Below are positions 8,150-18,029 of a stretch of 64,000 bases of DNA, piece by piece. The position numbers and the translations under genes are program-made. The stretch lies in NCBI GenBank assembly GCA_963725425.1, contig CAVRYJ010000045.1, forward strand, positions 62,001 through 126,000. Reading direction: 5' to 3'. Source of the stretch: Clostridium_I sp963725425 (lineage in GTDB: Bacteria; Bacillota; Clostridia; Clostridiales; Clostridiaceae). The notes under the pieces were generated by a model. That model saw only the letters and a program-made list of their open reading frames with translations, was not told the origin of the DNA and made no database searches. Positions within the stretch are counted from its first letter, which is position 1, and each line of letters begins with the position of its first letter.

Positions 8150-9136
8150 TTAAAAACCCTGCTTATCTTTTAATGAAGCAAAATCATGGTTCATAAGGCT
8201 TAATTTAGAATTAGCATCTTTATATAAATTGGAAAAATCTTTTGATTGGTAAATAGAAGTCTCTTCTTTTTCTTTTTTAATAGCAGCAAGGAAGCTATTA
8301 AGATAAGAGTCATAATCGTCTAAGACCTTTTTAAGACTATTGTATATATTTATTTTGTTTTCTGGTATAGTAATTCCCGAAAGTTGCTGTTTTAAATCAT
8401 CAAAGTCATTTTGATTCTCTGTGACTTTTGCTATGGCTTTATCATATGACATGGTATTTTTTCTTGCGCATTCTGCATAATAATAGAAATTACATTTAAT
8501 GGAACTGAAACTTTCAATTACATTTCCTACACCATTTTCAAATTCTAAATTTTCAGCGTTTAAAATTTCGTTGTCTTTTTTTGTTCTTATAAAAGAGGAA
8601 ACCATATTAGATGCATTTTTTACTAAAATATTACTTCCCTTAGGCAGACTAAAAGCACTATCTTTGGACTTTATGTTAAAGTAATAATTATTACAGCTAT
8701 TTTTATATTTTATTATATTATTTACGGAAGAGCTTATGTCTGGTGAATCTGGGCTATTTATTATAGCAAGTAGTTGCTTGTACATTAATATATTAAAATT
8801 AACACCATTATTAAGGTAGTTAAAGGCACTTTTATATTTATCTTTAACATTATAATTTTTTATATCATCATTTAATTTTGAGAGAGAAGTTATAGTTTTT
8901 GGAAGCACTATTTTAGCACTTTTAGTGTCTATAGATTGATCATTAATAATTTTTGTAGCATCAGTATTTATTTGATTTATTTTGCTTATATATGTATGGA
9001 GTTCATTTGTATATTTGTTATAATCATTTAAAATAAAAAAATCAAAACATATAAAAATTAATACAAACATAAAAAATGAAATTATACAGGATAAAAATAG
9101 TATATTATTTTTTTTCTTATCTAACATAAAACACAC
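8150..9136 (-). CDS. Membrane-anchored protein of unknown function
   Basis: The 328-residue product has one N-terminal membrane segment (ILFLSCIISFFMFVLIFICFD, about residues 10-32) and then a long, polar, lysine/asparagine-rich extracytoplasmic part predicted to be helical by its heptad-like leucine and isoleucine spacing. No cysteines cluster and no enzyme motif is seen. I do not recognise the family. It follows the ydaO-controlled hydrolase locus but has its own upstream region (9137-9350) and is not clearly co-transcribed. A role at the cell envelope is only suggested by topology. Confidence 0.6.
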   Translation of the reverse strand: MCFMLDKKKNNILFLSCIISFFMFVLIFICFDFFILNDYNKYTNELHTYISKINQINTDATKIINDQSIDTKSAKIVLPKTITSLSKLNDDIKNYNVKDKYKSAFNYLNNGVNFNILMYKQLLAIINSPDSPDISSSVNNIIKYKNSCNNYYFNIKSKDSAFSLPKGSNILVKNASNMVSSFIRTKKDNEILNAENLEFENGVGNVIESFSSIKCNFYYYAECARKNTMSYDKAIAKVTENQNDFDDLKQQLSGITIPENKINIYNSLKKVLDDYDSYLNSFLAAIKKEKEETSIYQSKDFSNLYKDANSKLSLMNHDFASLKDKQGF

Positions 9137-9350
9137 ATCCTTTTATACCTTTTGTAAAAATATAAGTATATTTAATATTTATGCAGTAGATTTAAAATTA
9201 ATGCTCATAAGTTATGAACAAAAAAATTACATTTGGGAAATCTTACTACAGAACAAATAAACTGCAATATGAAGAATATAGATAGTATATTACTTTAGAA
9301 ATGCTTACAGCTATAAACGATGAAGACATTAAAAATCAATAGATAATACT

Positions 9351-9551
9351 ATGGATGTTTTATCGGAAGAATCTGTTGCGAAAGCTACAGATGTTATATC
9401 AAAAGCTGATAGAATTGATTTTTATGGTATCGGAGCATCATATATAATTGCACTAGATGCATTTGAAAAATTAACACGTATAAATAAGAATGTAAGAACC
9501 ACCTCTGACACACATATGCAGGTTGAGTTTGCTAATGCTTATTTTATATGA
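9351..9551 (+). pseudogene. MurR/RpiR-family regulator remnant (SIS-domain part)
   Basis: The 66-residue frame reads ADRIDFYGIGASYIIALDAF and LTRINKNVRTTSDTHMQ, which is the start of the sugar isomerase (SIS) sensor domain of RpiR/MurR regulators. The N-terminal helix-turn-helix is missing. The bases before it (about 9230-9350) still contain scattered matching codons with stops. The C-terminal half of the SIS domain is also gone. It lies directly upstream of the broken epimerase gene, so a regulator-epimerase locus for cell-wall sugar or peptide recycling appears to be decaying here. Confidence 0.7.
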
Positions 9552-9563
9552 TAAAGGAAGTGT

Positions 9564-10662
9564 ATGAATATGATTATTAAGGACATAGTTATAGGAAATA
9601 TATCTGTACCACTAAAAAAACCATTTAAAACTGCCATTAGAACTGTGTATAGTGTGGAGGATGTCATTGTTAAAATTATAACTGACACAGGAAATGTGGG
9701 TATTGGAAGCGCACCACCTACTGCGGTTATCACTGGAGATATTACAGAATCTTTAGTAGGAGCAATAAACGGTTATATTAAAAAAAGCATACAGGGGATG
9801 GATATTGAGAATTTAGAAGGTATACTTATAAAATTAAATGCTTGTATTGTTGGAAATACAAGTGCTAAGGCTGCTGTAGATATTGCTTTGTATGATTTGT
9901 ATGGACAGATGTACAAAACACCATTGTACAAAATTCTTGGAGGATATAGGAAAGAACTTGAAACAGATATTACAATAAGTGTTAATTCACCAGAAGAAAT
10001 GGCTAGAGACAGCTTGGAAGCTATTAAACTTGGATATAAAACACTAAAAATAAAGGTTGGGAAAGATTCACTTCTGGATATAGATAGAAATGCAAGCTAT
10101 TAGAAGTGCCATTGGGTATGATGTTAATTTAAGGATAGATGCTAATCAAGGATGGGAACCTAAAGAGGCAATAAGAACATTAAGAAAAATTGAAGATTCA
10201 GGTATTAACATAGAACTTGTTGAGCAGCCTGTAAGTGCAAGTAATGTTCAGGGTTTAAAAATGGTAACTGATAATGTTGATACTTTGGTTATGGCAGATG
10301 AAAGTGTGTTTTCACCTTTAGATGCAGCAAAAATAATGCAGATTAGAGCAGCTGATTTAATAAATATCAAGCTTATGAAAACTGGAGGGATATATAATGC
10401 TCTTAGGATTTGTTCACTAGCAGAAGTCTATGGTATGGAGTGCATGCTTGGTTGTATGCTTGAAGGTAAAGTAAGCGTTACTGCTGCTGTCCATCTTGCT
10501 GCTGCTAAAAGAATAATAACAAAAATAGATCTTGATGGTCCTCTTTTATGTAGTAGGGATAATGTAGTAGGTGGTGCGATTTATAATAATAGCAAAATAA
10601 GTATTAGCAATAATCCAGGTCTAGGATTTGAAAAAATAAATGATGTAAAATACCAAGTATAA
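9564..10662 (+). pseudogene. Dipeptide epimerase (enolase superfamily), frameshifted
   Basis: Two overlapping frames (9564-10103 and 10090-10662) together give one L-Ala-D/L-Glu-type epimerase of about 365 residues. The first part holds the capping domain and the catalytic KxK motif (TLKIKVG). The second part has the metal ligands DANQGW, VEQP and MADES and the catalytic lysine in INIKLMKTGG. The break is at 10088-10090, where GATAGAAATG has one A too many; removing it joins DIDR to MQAIRSAIG as in intact enzymes. Such epimerases recycle murein peptides. It may be a pseudogene or a sequencing error. The RBS AAGGAAG precedes ATG 9564. Confidence 0.85.
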
Positions 10663-10672
10663 TTTTAATTTA

Positions 10673-10697
10673 GCGTGAAGTCAATAATACTTCACGC
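10673..10697. terminator. Bidirectional hairpin terminator
   Basis: GCGTGAAG (10673-10680) and CTTCACGC (10690-10697) form an 8-bp GC-containing stem between the converging epimerase and BON genes. Confidence 0.7.
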
Positions 10698-10724
10698 TTA
10701 TATTGTGCTATAAATGACTAAACT

Positions 10725-11399
10725 TCAATTGATGCCACTATTTACAGTCTGCAGCTTTAGTTTATTATTAACTTCTTTCACTCCTGGAATTGACTGTAAA
10801 AGAGTTACTAGTGCATCAAAATCTTCTTTCTTTTCTGCACATCCAGTGAGAGTAACCTTGCCTCTAACAACAATGGCAGAGATGTCGTTCACATTAATTT
10901 TTGATTTCATAAGCACCATATTAATATCATTTGTAAGTGAAGTGTCATCCTTGAAAGCCGTGAGTTTAATAGTGCCAATAACATTTTTCACCCCAAGTGT
11001 TTTGCCAGCTTCACTTATGGCTATTTGACGATCTCTTTCGGTTAAAACCTTGCCTACCAAAAGTGCATTACCATCTGAAACTTTGCCGCTTACACCTAAA
11101 ATTCTATCTTTAAATTCACTTTTCCTTAGATTCTCATTTAAAAGTTCAGTTAATTTTTTATCACTTTCGCCACCATCTAAAGAAATGATTATATCATTTT
11201 TAACTTCTTTAACGCCTTCAACTTTATAGGCGATTCTTTCACAATTTGCTTTCTCTGCAAGCACATTAGTAAAGCCTTCTAAAGTGACTATTCCATTAAG
11301 GGATTTAACTTTTATATCCTGAGAAGTAAATTTCATAGACTTTATTAATTCTGATTTTATTGAAGTTTCAATCCTTTGATCATTAACTGGTTCATTCAT
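10725..11399 (-). CDS. Three-BON-domain protein
   Basis: The protein (224 residues from the preferred start) is made of three BON domains of about 70 residues each, seen in repeats of the type VKSLNGIVTLEGFTNVLAEK, VSDGNALLVGKVLTERDRQ and VVRGKVTLTGCAEKKED, each followed by GVKEVNN or similar. BON domains bind phospholipids or osmolytes and occur in OsmY-like stress proteins. There is no signal peptide or membrane segment, so this one is probably cytoplasmic or at the inner membrane surface. The ATG at 11399 has AAAGGTG at good distance, while the upstream in-frame ATG at 11423 lacks an RBS. Confidence 0.85.
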   Translation of the reverse strand: MNEPVNDQRIETSIKSELIKSMKFTSQDIKVKSLNGIVTLEGFTNVLAEKANCERIAYKVEGVKEVKNDIIISLDGGESDKKLTELLNENLRKSEFKDRILGVSGKVSDGNALLVGKVLTERDRQIAISEAGKTLGVKNVIGTIKLTAFKDDTSLTNDINMVLMKSKINVNDISAIVVRGKVTLTGCAEKKEDFDALVTLLQSIPGVKEVNNKLKLQTVNSGIN

Positions 11400-11542
11400 A
11401 ACAACATCACCTTTCAAATTCAAATATATTTTAGTATTCCCTAATAATTTTATTAATATTTTATAAATTATTTTTTCATTTGCCTACACGTAACTGCAAT
11501 AGTGTATAATTAATAGTAGCTAGAATTAAGGGAGTGAAAGAA

Positions 11543-12355
11543 TTGGATACTATAAACATGATTATTGGTGCAGTGAAAACAATAAATGTAACTTCTATTT
11601 TGGATATTATTGTGGTTTCATTCATCTTTTATAAAGCATATATGCTCATAAAAGAAACAAGAGGAGAACAACTTTTAAAGGGAATACTTTTAATAATTTT
11701 ACTAATACCAATAAGTAGTATTTTGCATCTTACTATGCTTAATTGGATTCTCCAAAGAACCATAACTATCGGAGTGCTATCAATAGTAATCATATTTCAA
11801 CCAGAAATACGAAGTGTACTTGAACACCTAGGCAGAACTGCTTTTAATGATTTACATATCTTTCAAGATAAGGAAAAAATGGATGAGGTTATAACACAAA
11901 TTTTAAATGCTGTTTTTAGTCTTGCTGAAACTAGAACAGGAGCATTAATTGTTATTGAGCAAAGAACAAAGCTTGAAGATATAATTAATACTGGAACTAA
12001 AATAGATGCTACAGTAAGTTCAGCGTTACTGGAAAATATATTTGTAGTTAACACGCCATTGCATGATGGTGCCACCATAATTAGAGAGAATAGGATAATA
12101 GCGGCAGGCTGTTTTTTACCTCTTTCTTCAAATTTTGATATAAATAAAAAATTAGGAACAAGACATAGGGCAGGTATTGGTATATCTGAGAATTCAGATG
12201 CCCTTGTGATTATTGTCTCTGAGGAAACGGGAGTTGTTTCCCTAGCCATAAATGGTAAATTGACAAGGAATTACACAAAGGATAGATTGAAAGATATTTT
12301 AATAAGGATAATTCTTGTTAGATTTTCAAAAAGGATTCATTTAGAGAGAAGGTGA
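11543..12355 (+). CDS. cdaA: Diadenylate cyclase CdaA (c-di-AMP synthase)
   Basis: CdaA makes c-di-AMP from two ATP at the membrane. The protein has three N-terminal membrane helices (about residues 10-90) and a DAC domain with the catalytic motifs LHDGA (in NTPLHDGATIIR) and RHRA (in LGTRHRAGIGIS). Length (271-274) is normal. The start is uncertain: a GTG at 11534 overlaps the Shine-Dalgarno AAGGGAG, whereas the in-frame TTG at 11543 stands 8 bases behind it and is preferred. cdaR follows after 4 bases, as in most firmicutes; glmM, usually the third gene of this cluster, is 11 kb downstream. A c-di-AMP riboswitch lies 3.5 kb upstream. Confidence 0.95.
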   Translation: MDTINMIIGAVKTINVTSILDIIVVSFIFYKAYMLIKETRGEQLLKGILLIILLIPISSILHLTMLNWILQRTITIGVLSIVIIFQPEIRSVLEHLGRTAFNDLHIFQDKEKMDEVITQILNAVFSLAETRTGALIVIEQRTKLEDIINTGTKIDATVSSALLENIFVVNTPLHDGATIIRENRIIAAGCFLPLSSNFDINKKLGTRHRAGIGISENSDALVIIVSEETGVVSLAINGKLTRNYTKDRLKDILIRIILVRFSKRIHLERR

Positions 12356-12359
12356 AATT

Positions 12360-13487
12360 GTGGAAAAGAAAAATAATAGGCAAATATTAATAAAGGTATG
12401 CTGTGTAATCGCCTCCTTTTGTTTGTGGCTTTATATTTCAAATTGGCAAAATCCAATAAGTACATATACAATAAAAGATGTGGCTGTGGAGCTTATTAAT
12501 TCAGATGCCTTAGCACAATCTAACCTTACATTAACTCCAAATCAAAAATTTTCAGTATCTATAACTATAAGAGGAACGGATTTAGATGTTAACAAGTCAA
12601 AGGCAAGTGATTTTAAAATTGTTGCAGATATGAGTGTTTATGCGGTTAAGGAAGGTGCAAACAGGATTCCTGTTCAAATAGTTCATTATCCTGACAGTGT
12701 AAATATTCAAAATAGCAATAATATGTGGATAGATGTAGAGATAGATAAGATGCAGGAGAAGAGCGTTGCAGTAAAAGTGAAGGTGCAAGGAAAACCTAAA
12801 TATGGGTATGAATATTTTGAACCTACATCTAGCCAAGAAGAAGCAACTATTAGTGGACCAAGTAAATATATTAGTATAGTTAGTAATGTGGTGGCAAATG
12901 CAAATGTAGATAATCTTAATAAAGATTTAAATATAGAGGAGACACTTGAAGCTGTTGATAAAAATGGAAGAGTAGTGTCAAATATCACAATAAAACCAGA
13001 AAAACTTCAAGTTACAGTGCCAATAAAAAAAAGTCAATCAGCAAGCACAAATATGGTGCCTGGAGAAAAACAATCCAATAAAGCTAATACGCAAACTAAT
13101 TCAGCTGACATAAATGGAGTAAATGTAGGGAAACAACAAAGTGGAGTAAATAATGTAAGTGGAGTAAATAATGTAAATGGGAATAATGTAAATGCAAACA
13201 CTAATCCTTATTCGACAATACAAAAGACCCTTTCAGCAAATATAAGTGTTACAAATGTCCCAGAAGGTTTCAATAGTACTTTGGATAATAATGCTTTAAA
13301 TGTGACAGTTTCAGGTGATTCCACTGTAATAAACGCAATAAAAAATGGAGATATAAGCGCAACTATTGATGAAACTGCATTTAAAGATGGAGTCAATAAT
13401 GTGCAACCCAAAGTAACCTTGCCTCAGGGAGTTAATAGTGTAGGAATAACTCCAAATACAATAAATGTTACACTTACTAAAAAATAA
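12360..13487 (+). CDS. cdaR: YbbR-domain protein, regulator of CdaA
   Basis: The 375-residue protein has one N-terminal membrane anchor (ILIKVCCVIASFCLWLYISN) and several YbbR repeats outside the membrane, for example VSVTIRG-, VKVKVQGKP- and VTVSGDSTVINAIKNGDI-type strands. An Asn/Val-rich linker near residues 240-285 contains repeats of GVNNV and NVN, encoded by GGAGTAAATAATGTA units. CdaR binds CdaA and modulates c-di-AMP synthesis. It begins with GTG at 12360 with AAGGTG upstream and is translationally close to cdaA. Confidence 0.9.
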   Translation: MEKKNNRQILIKVCCVIASFCLWLYISNWQNPISTYTIKDVAVELINSDALAQSNLTLTPNQKFSVSITIRGTDLDVNKSKASDFKIVADMSVYAVKEGANRIPVQIVHYPDSVNIQNSNNMWIDVEIDKMQEKSVAVKVKVQGKPKYGYEYFEPTSSQEEATISGPSKYISIVSNVVANANVDNLNKDLNIEETLEAVDKNGRVVSNITIKPEKLQVTVPIKKSQSASTNMVPGEKQSNKANTQTNSADINGVNVGKQQSGVNNVSGVNNVNGNNVNANTNPYSTIQKTLSANISVTNVPEGFNSTLDNNALNVTVSGDSTVINAIKNGDISATIDETAFKDGVNNVQPKVTLPQGVNSVGITPNTINVTLTKK

Positions 13488-13500
13488 TGAGGTGAAAAAC

Positions 13501-15132
13501 ATGTCAATAAAAGTCAATAATATAATTCTAGATATAGAAGAGGACATTTCAAATCTAAAGAAAAAGACAGCAAAAAAGTTAAGAATTTCAGAGGATTTAA
13601 TAAAGGAATTTACAATATTAAAAGAGTCTATTGATGCTAGGAAAAAAGATATTGTTAAATTTAACTATGCTGTAGAAGTATCAGTAGAAAACCAGGTAGG
13701 GCTAGTAAAAAAGCTTAACAATAAAGACATAATCATTGAAGAAAAATTCAAAGAAGAATTGATTATGGGAAGCAAAACACTTAAACACAGACCAGTGGTT
13801 GTAGGTATGGGACCTGCTGGAATGTTTGCGGCATTACGTCTTGCAAGAAGTGGATATAAGCCTTTGGTAATTGAAAGAGGCGAAAATGTTGAAAAAAGAA
13901 CAAAAACTGTACAGAAATTTTGGGATGGCGGAGCTCTTAACACTGAATCAAATGTTCAATTTGGAGAAGGTGGAGCGGGTACATTTTCTGATGGAAAGCT
14001 GACTACAAGAATTAAAGATAAAAGGTGTAAATATATTGTAGACGAATTCGTTGGGTTTGGAGCACCAGAAGAAATTGCATATTTAGGGAAACCACATATA
14101 GGTACGGATGTATTAAAAGGTGTTGTTAAGAATCTTCGTGAAGACATTATAAGTCTTGGAGGGGAGGTAAGATTTGAAAGTAGACTTGAAGACCTTGTAA
14201 TAAAAGATGGAAGCTTAGAAGCTATAATTGTAAATGGAGAAGAAATTCCTTGTGAAGCTCTTATACTTGCAATTGGACATAGCTCAAGGGATACTTATGA
14301 AATGTTATATAAAAACAATATATTTATGGAAGCAAAACCCTTTGCCATTGGTGTAAGAGTTGAGCACCTTCAGAGCATGATAAATGAAAATCAATATGGA
14401 AGTTTAGCGGGTCATCCAAGATTAAAGGCTGCGGATTATAGAATTACTAGTAGGTCAGAAAAGACTGGAAGAGCTGTTTATAGCTTCTGTATGTGTCCCG
14501 GTGGAGAAGTAGTTGCTGCGTCATCCGAACAAGGAAGACTTGTAACAAATGGTATGAGCAATTTCAAAAGAAATAGTGAAAATGCTAACTCCGCACTGGT
14601 TGTAACCGTAGGACCAGAGGATTTTAAAAATGAAAGTAGTAAATTTGTTTCAAATCATGATAAGGATTATCCTCTTTTAGGAATGGAGTTTCAAAGATTT
14701 TATGAAGAACTTGCATTTAAAGTAGGTGGAGGAAATTTTAATGCACCAGTGCAGCTAATTGGTGATTTTTTAAGGGACCGAGTAAGTAGTAAAATAGGAA
14801 AGGTTAACCCAAGTTATAAGCCAGGATATAAATTTGTAAATTTAAGTGCATGTTTACCTAGTTATGTTGTAGATTCTTTAAAAGATGGAATAAAAAATTT
14901 TGATAGAAAAATCAAAGGGTTTGCTGACTATGACAATATTTTAACAGGAATTGAAACTAGAACTTCAGCACCAGTTAAAATAATTAGGGATGAGGAATTG
15001 CAAAGCATTTCTGTAAAAGGAGTATATCCAAGTGGTGAAGGCTGCGGCTTTGCAGGCGGTATAGTATCAGCTGCAGTTGATGGGTTAAAATGTAGTGAAA
15101 GTATAATAAAAAAGTATAAAATACCAGATTGA
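13501..15132 (+). CDS. Uncharacterised FAD-dependent dehydrogenase (COG2509 type)
   Basis: The protein (544 codons from ATG 13501) has a short N-terminal alpha/beta domain (about 1-85) and then a large FAD-binding domain: VVGMGPAGMFAALRLARSGYKPLVIERG gives the dinucleotide fold, FGEGGAGTFSDGKLTTR is the family signature, and GEGCGFAGGIVSAAVDG is the C-terminal FAD motif. This family is widespread in firmicutes and its substrate is not known. ATG 13501 has GAGGTGAAA ahead of it, so the longer frame from 13465 is not used. It follows cdaR by 13 bases and is probably in the same operon, an arrangement common in clostridia. Confidence 0.85.
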   Translation: MSIKVNNIILDIEEDISNLKKKTAKKLRISEDLIKEFTILKESIDARKKDIVKFNYAVEVSVENQVGLVKKLNNKDIIIEEKFKEELIMGSKTLKHRPVVVGMGPAGMFAALRLARSGYKPLVIERGENVEKRTKTVQKFWDGGALNTESNVQFGEGGAGTFSDGKLTTRIKDKRCKYIVDEFVGFGAPEEIAYLGKPHIGTDVLKGVVKNLREDIISLGGEVRFESRLEDLVIKDGSLEAIIVNGEEIPCEALILAIGHSSRDTYEMLYKNNIFMEAKPFAIGVRVEHLQSMINENQYGSLAGHPRLKAADYRITSRSEKTGRAVYSFCMCPGGEVVAASSEQGRLVTNGMSNFKRNSENANSALVVTVGPEDFKNESSKFVSNHDKDYPLLGMEFQRFYEELAFKVGGGNFNAPVQLIGDFLRDRVSSKIGKVNPSYKPGYKFVNLSACLPSYVVDSLKDGIKNFDRKIKGFADYDNILTGIETRTSAPVKIIRDEELQSISVKGVYPSGEGCGFAGGIVSAAVDGLKCSESIIKKYKIPD

Positions 15133-15242
15133 ATATTCTGAAAAATCGTATTTATTGTGAAAATTTTGTTAAGATATAGATGAGATGTTATGAATCTAGA
15201 ATTATTACATGTTAAAAAATATTTAAGAAGAGGTGCACATTA

Positions 15243-16148
15243 ATGATAAAAAGCTTTGATGAGATTTTACTAAAGGTTAAAAGTAAAGACATAAAAACTG
15301 TAGCAGTAGCAGTAGCACAGGACAAACCAGTTCTTGAAGCTATTCGTGACGCAAAGAAAAATGGAATAGCAGAAGCAATACTTGTTGGAAACAAAAGCGA
15401 AATAATATCCATAGCTCTAAAAGTTGGTATGAATATTGATGAATTTGAAATAGTAGACGAACCAGATATTAAAAAAGCAACTATGAAGGCAGTGGAACTT
15501 GTGTCACTTGGTAAGGCTGACATGGTAATGAAAGGTTTAGTTGATACTGCAACTTTCTTAAGATCAGTACTTAACAAAGAAGTTGGACTAAGAACAGGAA
15601 AACTTATGTCACATGTTGCTGTTTTTGAAACAGAAGCCTTTGACAGATTATTATTTTTAACAGATGTTGCCTTTAACATGTACCCAACATTAAAGGATAA
15701 GGTTCAAATAATAAACAACGCAGTAAAAGTTGCTCATGCAGTTGGAATTGAATGTCCAAAGGTAGCTCCAATCTGTGCAGTTGAACTTGTAAACGAAAAT
15801 ATGCCTGCAACACTTGATGCAGCTTTGCTTTCAAAAATGAGCGATAGAGGTCAATTTAAGGGGTGTATAGTTGACGGACCTTATGCACTTGATAATGCTT
15901 TAAGTGAAGAAGCAGCAGCACACAAGAATGTAACAGGAGCAGCAGCTGGAAAAGCTGATATACTTTTACTTCCAAACATAGAAACAGGAAATGTTATGTA
16001 TAAAACAATGACATACATGACTCATTCAAAAAATGGTTGTATATTAGTTGGAACTTCAGCTCCAGTTGTATTAACTTCAAGAGCTGATAGCCATGAAACA
16101 AAAATGTATTCAATTGCTCTTGCAGCACTAGTTGCAAGCCAAAAATAG
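15243..16148 (+). CDS. ptb: Phosphate butyryltransferase
   Basis: Converts butyryl-CoA and phosphate to butyryl phosphate, the first step of ATP-yielding butyrate formation. The 301-residue sequence matches the family over its whole length, with KGLVDTATFLRSVLNKEVGLR and the C-terminal PNIETGNVMYKTMTY and GTSAPVVLTSRADSHETK motifs. The RBS AGAGGTG precedes ATG 15243. buk follows after 45 bases, giving the standard clostridial ptb-buk operon. Confidence 0.95.
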   Translation: MIKSFDEILLKVKSKDIKTVAVAVAQDKPVLEAIRDAKKNGIAEAILVGNKSEIISIALKVGMNIDEFEIVDEPDIKKATMKAVELVSLGKADMVMKGLVDTATFLRSVLNKEVGLRTGKLMSHVAVFETEAFDRLLFLTDVAFNMYPTLKDKVQIINNAVKVAHAVGIECPKVAPICAVELVNENMPATLDAALLSKMSDRGQFKGCIVDGPYALDNALSEEAAAHKNVTGAAAGKADILLLPNIETGNVMYKTMTYMTHSKNGCILVGTSAPVVLTSRADSHETKMYSIALAALVASQK

Positions 16149-16193
16149 CACTAGCCTAAACTCAGGTAAATAAATGGGAAAAGGAGTAAAAAT

Positions 16194-17261
16194 ATGCATA
16201 GATTATTAATAATCAATCCAGGTTCTACTTCAACAAAAATAGGTGTTTATGAAGATGAAACTCAAATATTAGAAGAAAATTTAAAACATTCAGCAGATGA
16301 AATAGCAAAATATGATACAATTTATGACCAATTTAAATTTAGAAAAGAAGTTATACTTAACTATTTAAAAGGAAAAAATATAGATGTTAAAACTTTCAGT
16401 GCAGTAGTTGGAAGAGGCGGAATTATAAAGCCTATTGAAAGTGGTACATACACAGTTAATGATGCTATACTGAAAGATTCAAAAAATGGAGTCCAAGGAC
16501 AACATGCATCAAATTTGGGGGCTATTATTTCTGATGCAATAGCAAAAGAAATTGGAGTTTCTGCATTTATAGTAGATCCTGTTACGGTTGATGAAATGCA
16601 AGAGGTAGCAAAAATATCAGGAATGCCTGATATAAAGAGAAGAAGTATATTCCATGCTCTAAATCAAAAGGCAGTAGCAAAAAGATATGCAAAAGAAAAA
16701 GGTGTAAAGTATGAAGACTTAAATCTTATTGTTGCACATATGGGTGGAGGAACATCTGTTGGAGCACACTCTAAGGGAAAAGTAATTGATGTAAACAACG
16801 CTCTTACTGGAGAAGGTCCATTCTCACCAGAAAGAAGCGGTGGAGTTCCACTTGGAGACTTAATTGATCTTGCTTACAGCAAAACAGTAACTCATGAAGA
16901 AATGAAGAAAAAAATCAACGGAAAAGGCGGAGCAGTTGCATATGCAGGTACAAATGATTTCAAAGTTGTAGCTGACAAAGCTGATGCTGGGGATAAAGAT
17001 TCAAAACTAATATATGATGCATACATATATCAAATAGCAAAAGAGATTGGTCAGGATGCCGCAGTATTATCAGGAAAAGTTGATGCTGTATTACTTACTG
17101 GTGGAATATCATATAACAAAGGCATAACAGGTAAAATAGCAGCAAGAGTTTCATTTATTGCTCCAGTAGTAGTTTTTCCAGGAGAAGATGAACTTTTAGC
17201 ATTAGCTCAGGGTGCTCTTAGAGTATTAAACGGAGAAGAAAAAGCTAAAATATATAAATAA
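16194..17261 (+). CDS. buk: Butyrate kinase
   Basis: Transfers phosphate from butyryl phosphate to ADP, making ATP and butyrate. The 355-residue protein belongs to the acetokinase/sugar kinase fold: LLIINPGSTSTKIGVYED at the N-terminus, VAHMGGGTSVGAHSKGKVIDV, and LLTGGISYNK near the C-terminus are family signatures. It is the second gene of the ptb-buk operon and is followed by a strong terminator. Confidence 0.95.
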   Translation: MHRLLIINPGSTSTKIGVYEDETQILEENLKHSADEIAKYDTIYDQFKFRKEVILNYLKGKNIDVKTFSAVVGRGGIIKPIESGTYTVNDAILKDSKNGVQGQHASNLGAIISDAIAKEIGVSAFIVDPVTVDEMQEVAKISGMPDIKRRSIFHALNQKAVAKRYAKEKGVKYEDLNLIVAHMGGGTSVGAHSKGKVIDVNNALTGEGPFSPERSGGVPLGDLIDLAYSKTVTHEEMKKKINGKGGAVAYAGTNDFKVVADKADAGDKDSKLIYDAYIYQIAKEIGQDAAVLSGKVDAVLLTGGISYNKGITGKIAARVSFIAPVVVFPGEDELLALAQGALRVLNGEEKAKIYK

Positions 17262-17280
17262 CTAAAACTTGTAATTTAAG

Positions 17281-17328
17281 AAAACTTTGGTCTGATAGAA
17301 TATTATTAGACCAAAGTTTTATTTTTTT
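17281..17328 (+). terminator. Rho-independent terminator of ptb-buk
   Basis: The arms AAAACTTTGGTCT (17281-17293) and AGACCAAAGTTTT (17308-17320) form a 13-bp stem followed by ATTTTTTT. Confidence 0.9.
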
Positions 17329-17420
17329 GGAAAATTTTCAATAAAGGTATTTACAACGTAACAATGTTTTGTTACACTGAGTAAAGAAGGAAACAATTAA
17401 TTGTAGATTTAAAATATAGA

Positions 17421-17867
17421 TTGAACAAAACAAATCTTAAAAATGTAATAAGGAAAATTGGAATTATGAGAAAATGTGGTAAAATACGTAGAATTCAAGG
17501 TAAATATAACTTAGCTGTTAAGATGGATCTGTCTATATTTATAACTACATTCAAAAGTCCTATTTTTAGGTTCTCAGACCTTTCTGCATTGATAAAAGGG
17601 GCTAAAGCAAACAAAAAAGTAATAGAATTTTTAGGAGCATATGACTTAAAGTCACAACCAGCAGAATATCAAGTACCAATTTACTATATTTTAGGTGGAA
17701 ATGATTGGCAAGTACCATATGTTATTGCAAAAGAATACTTCAAGGAAATAAATGCTCCATATAAACAGTTCTATTTAATACCTAATGCTGGACATATGAC
17801 AATGCTAGATCAACCAGGATTATTTTTTGATGCGCTATTAGAAATTAATAATAGAGAGCAAGAGTAA
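17421..17867 (+). pseudogene. Alpha/beta hydrolase fragment (C-terminal part)
   Basis: The readable frame gives about 148 residues. Only the C-terminal half looks like an alpha/beta hydrolase: YYILGGNDWQVPYVIAKEYF carries the catalytic aspartate region and LIPNAGHMTMLDQP the catalytic histidine. The nucleophile elbow GxSxG and the first strands are missing, and the residues before about 65 do not resemble the family. No RBS precedes the frame. This is best read as a truncated remnant of a proline iminopeptidase-like hydrolase, not a working enzyme. Confidence 0.7.
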
Positions 17868-18029
17868 TAAAAAATTATATAACTCACATAGATTTGGTTC
17901 AAACAGTTTTTCAAAATCTAAGACTTTATTTTAAAGATACATTAATAATTGTTGGGGATCGTATAAAGAATGAATGTGAGAAAATACTTTAATGATTTAC
18001 ATCAAAATAATCAGCATAGGAGGAATTAT

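Noticed and set aside
9564..10103. A separate 179-residue gene in front of a 190-residue gene
   Set aside because: Both halves match one enolase-superfamily epimerase and join after removal of one A.
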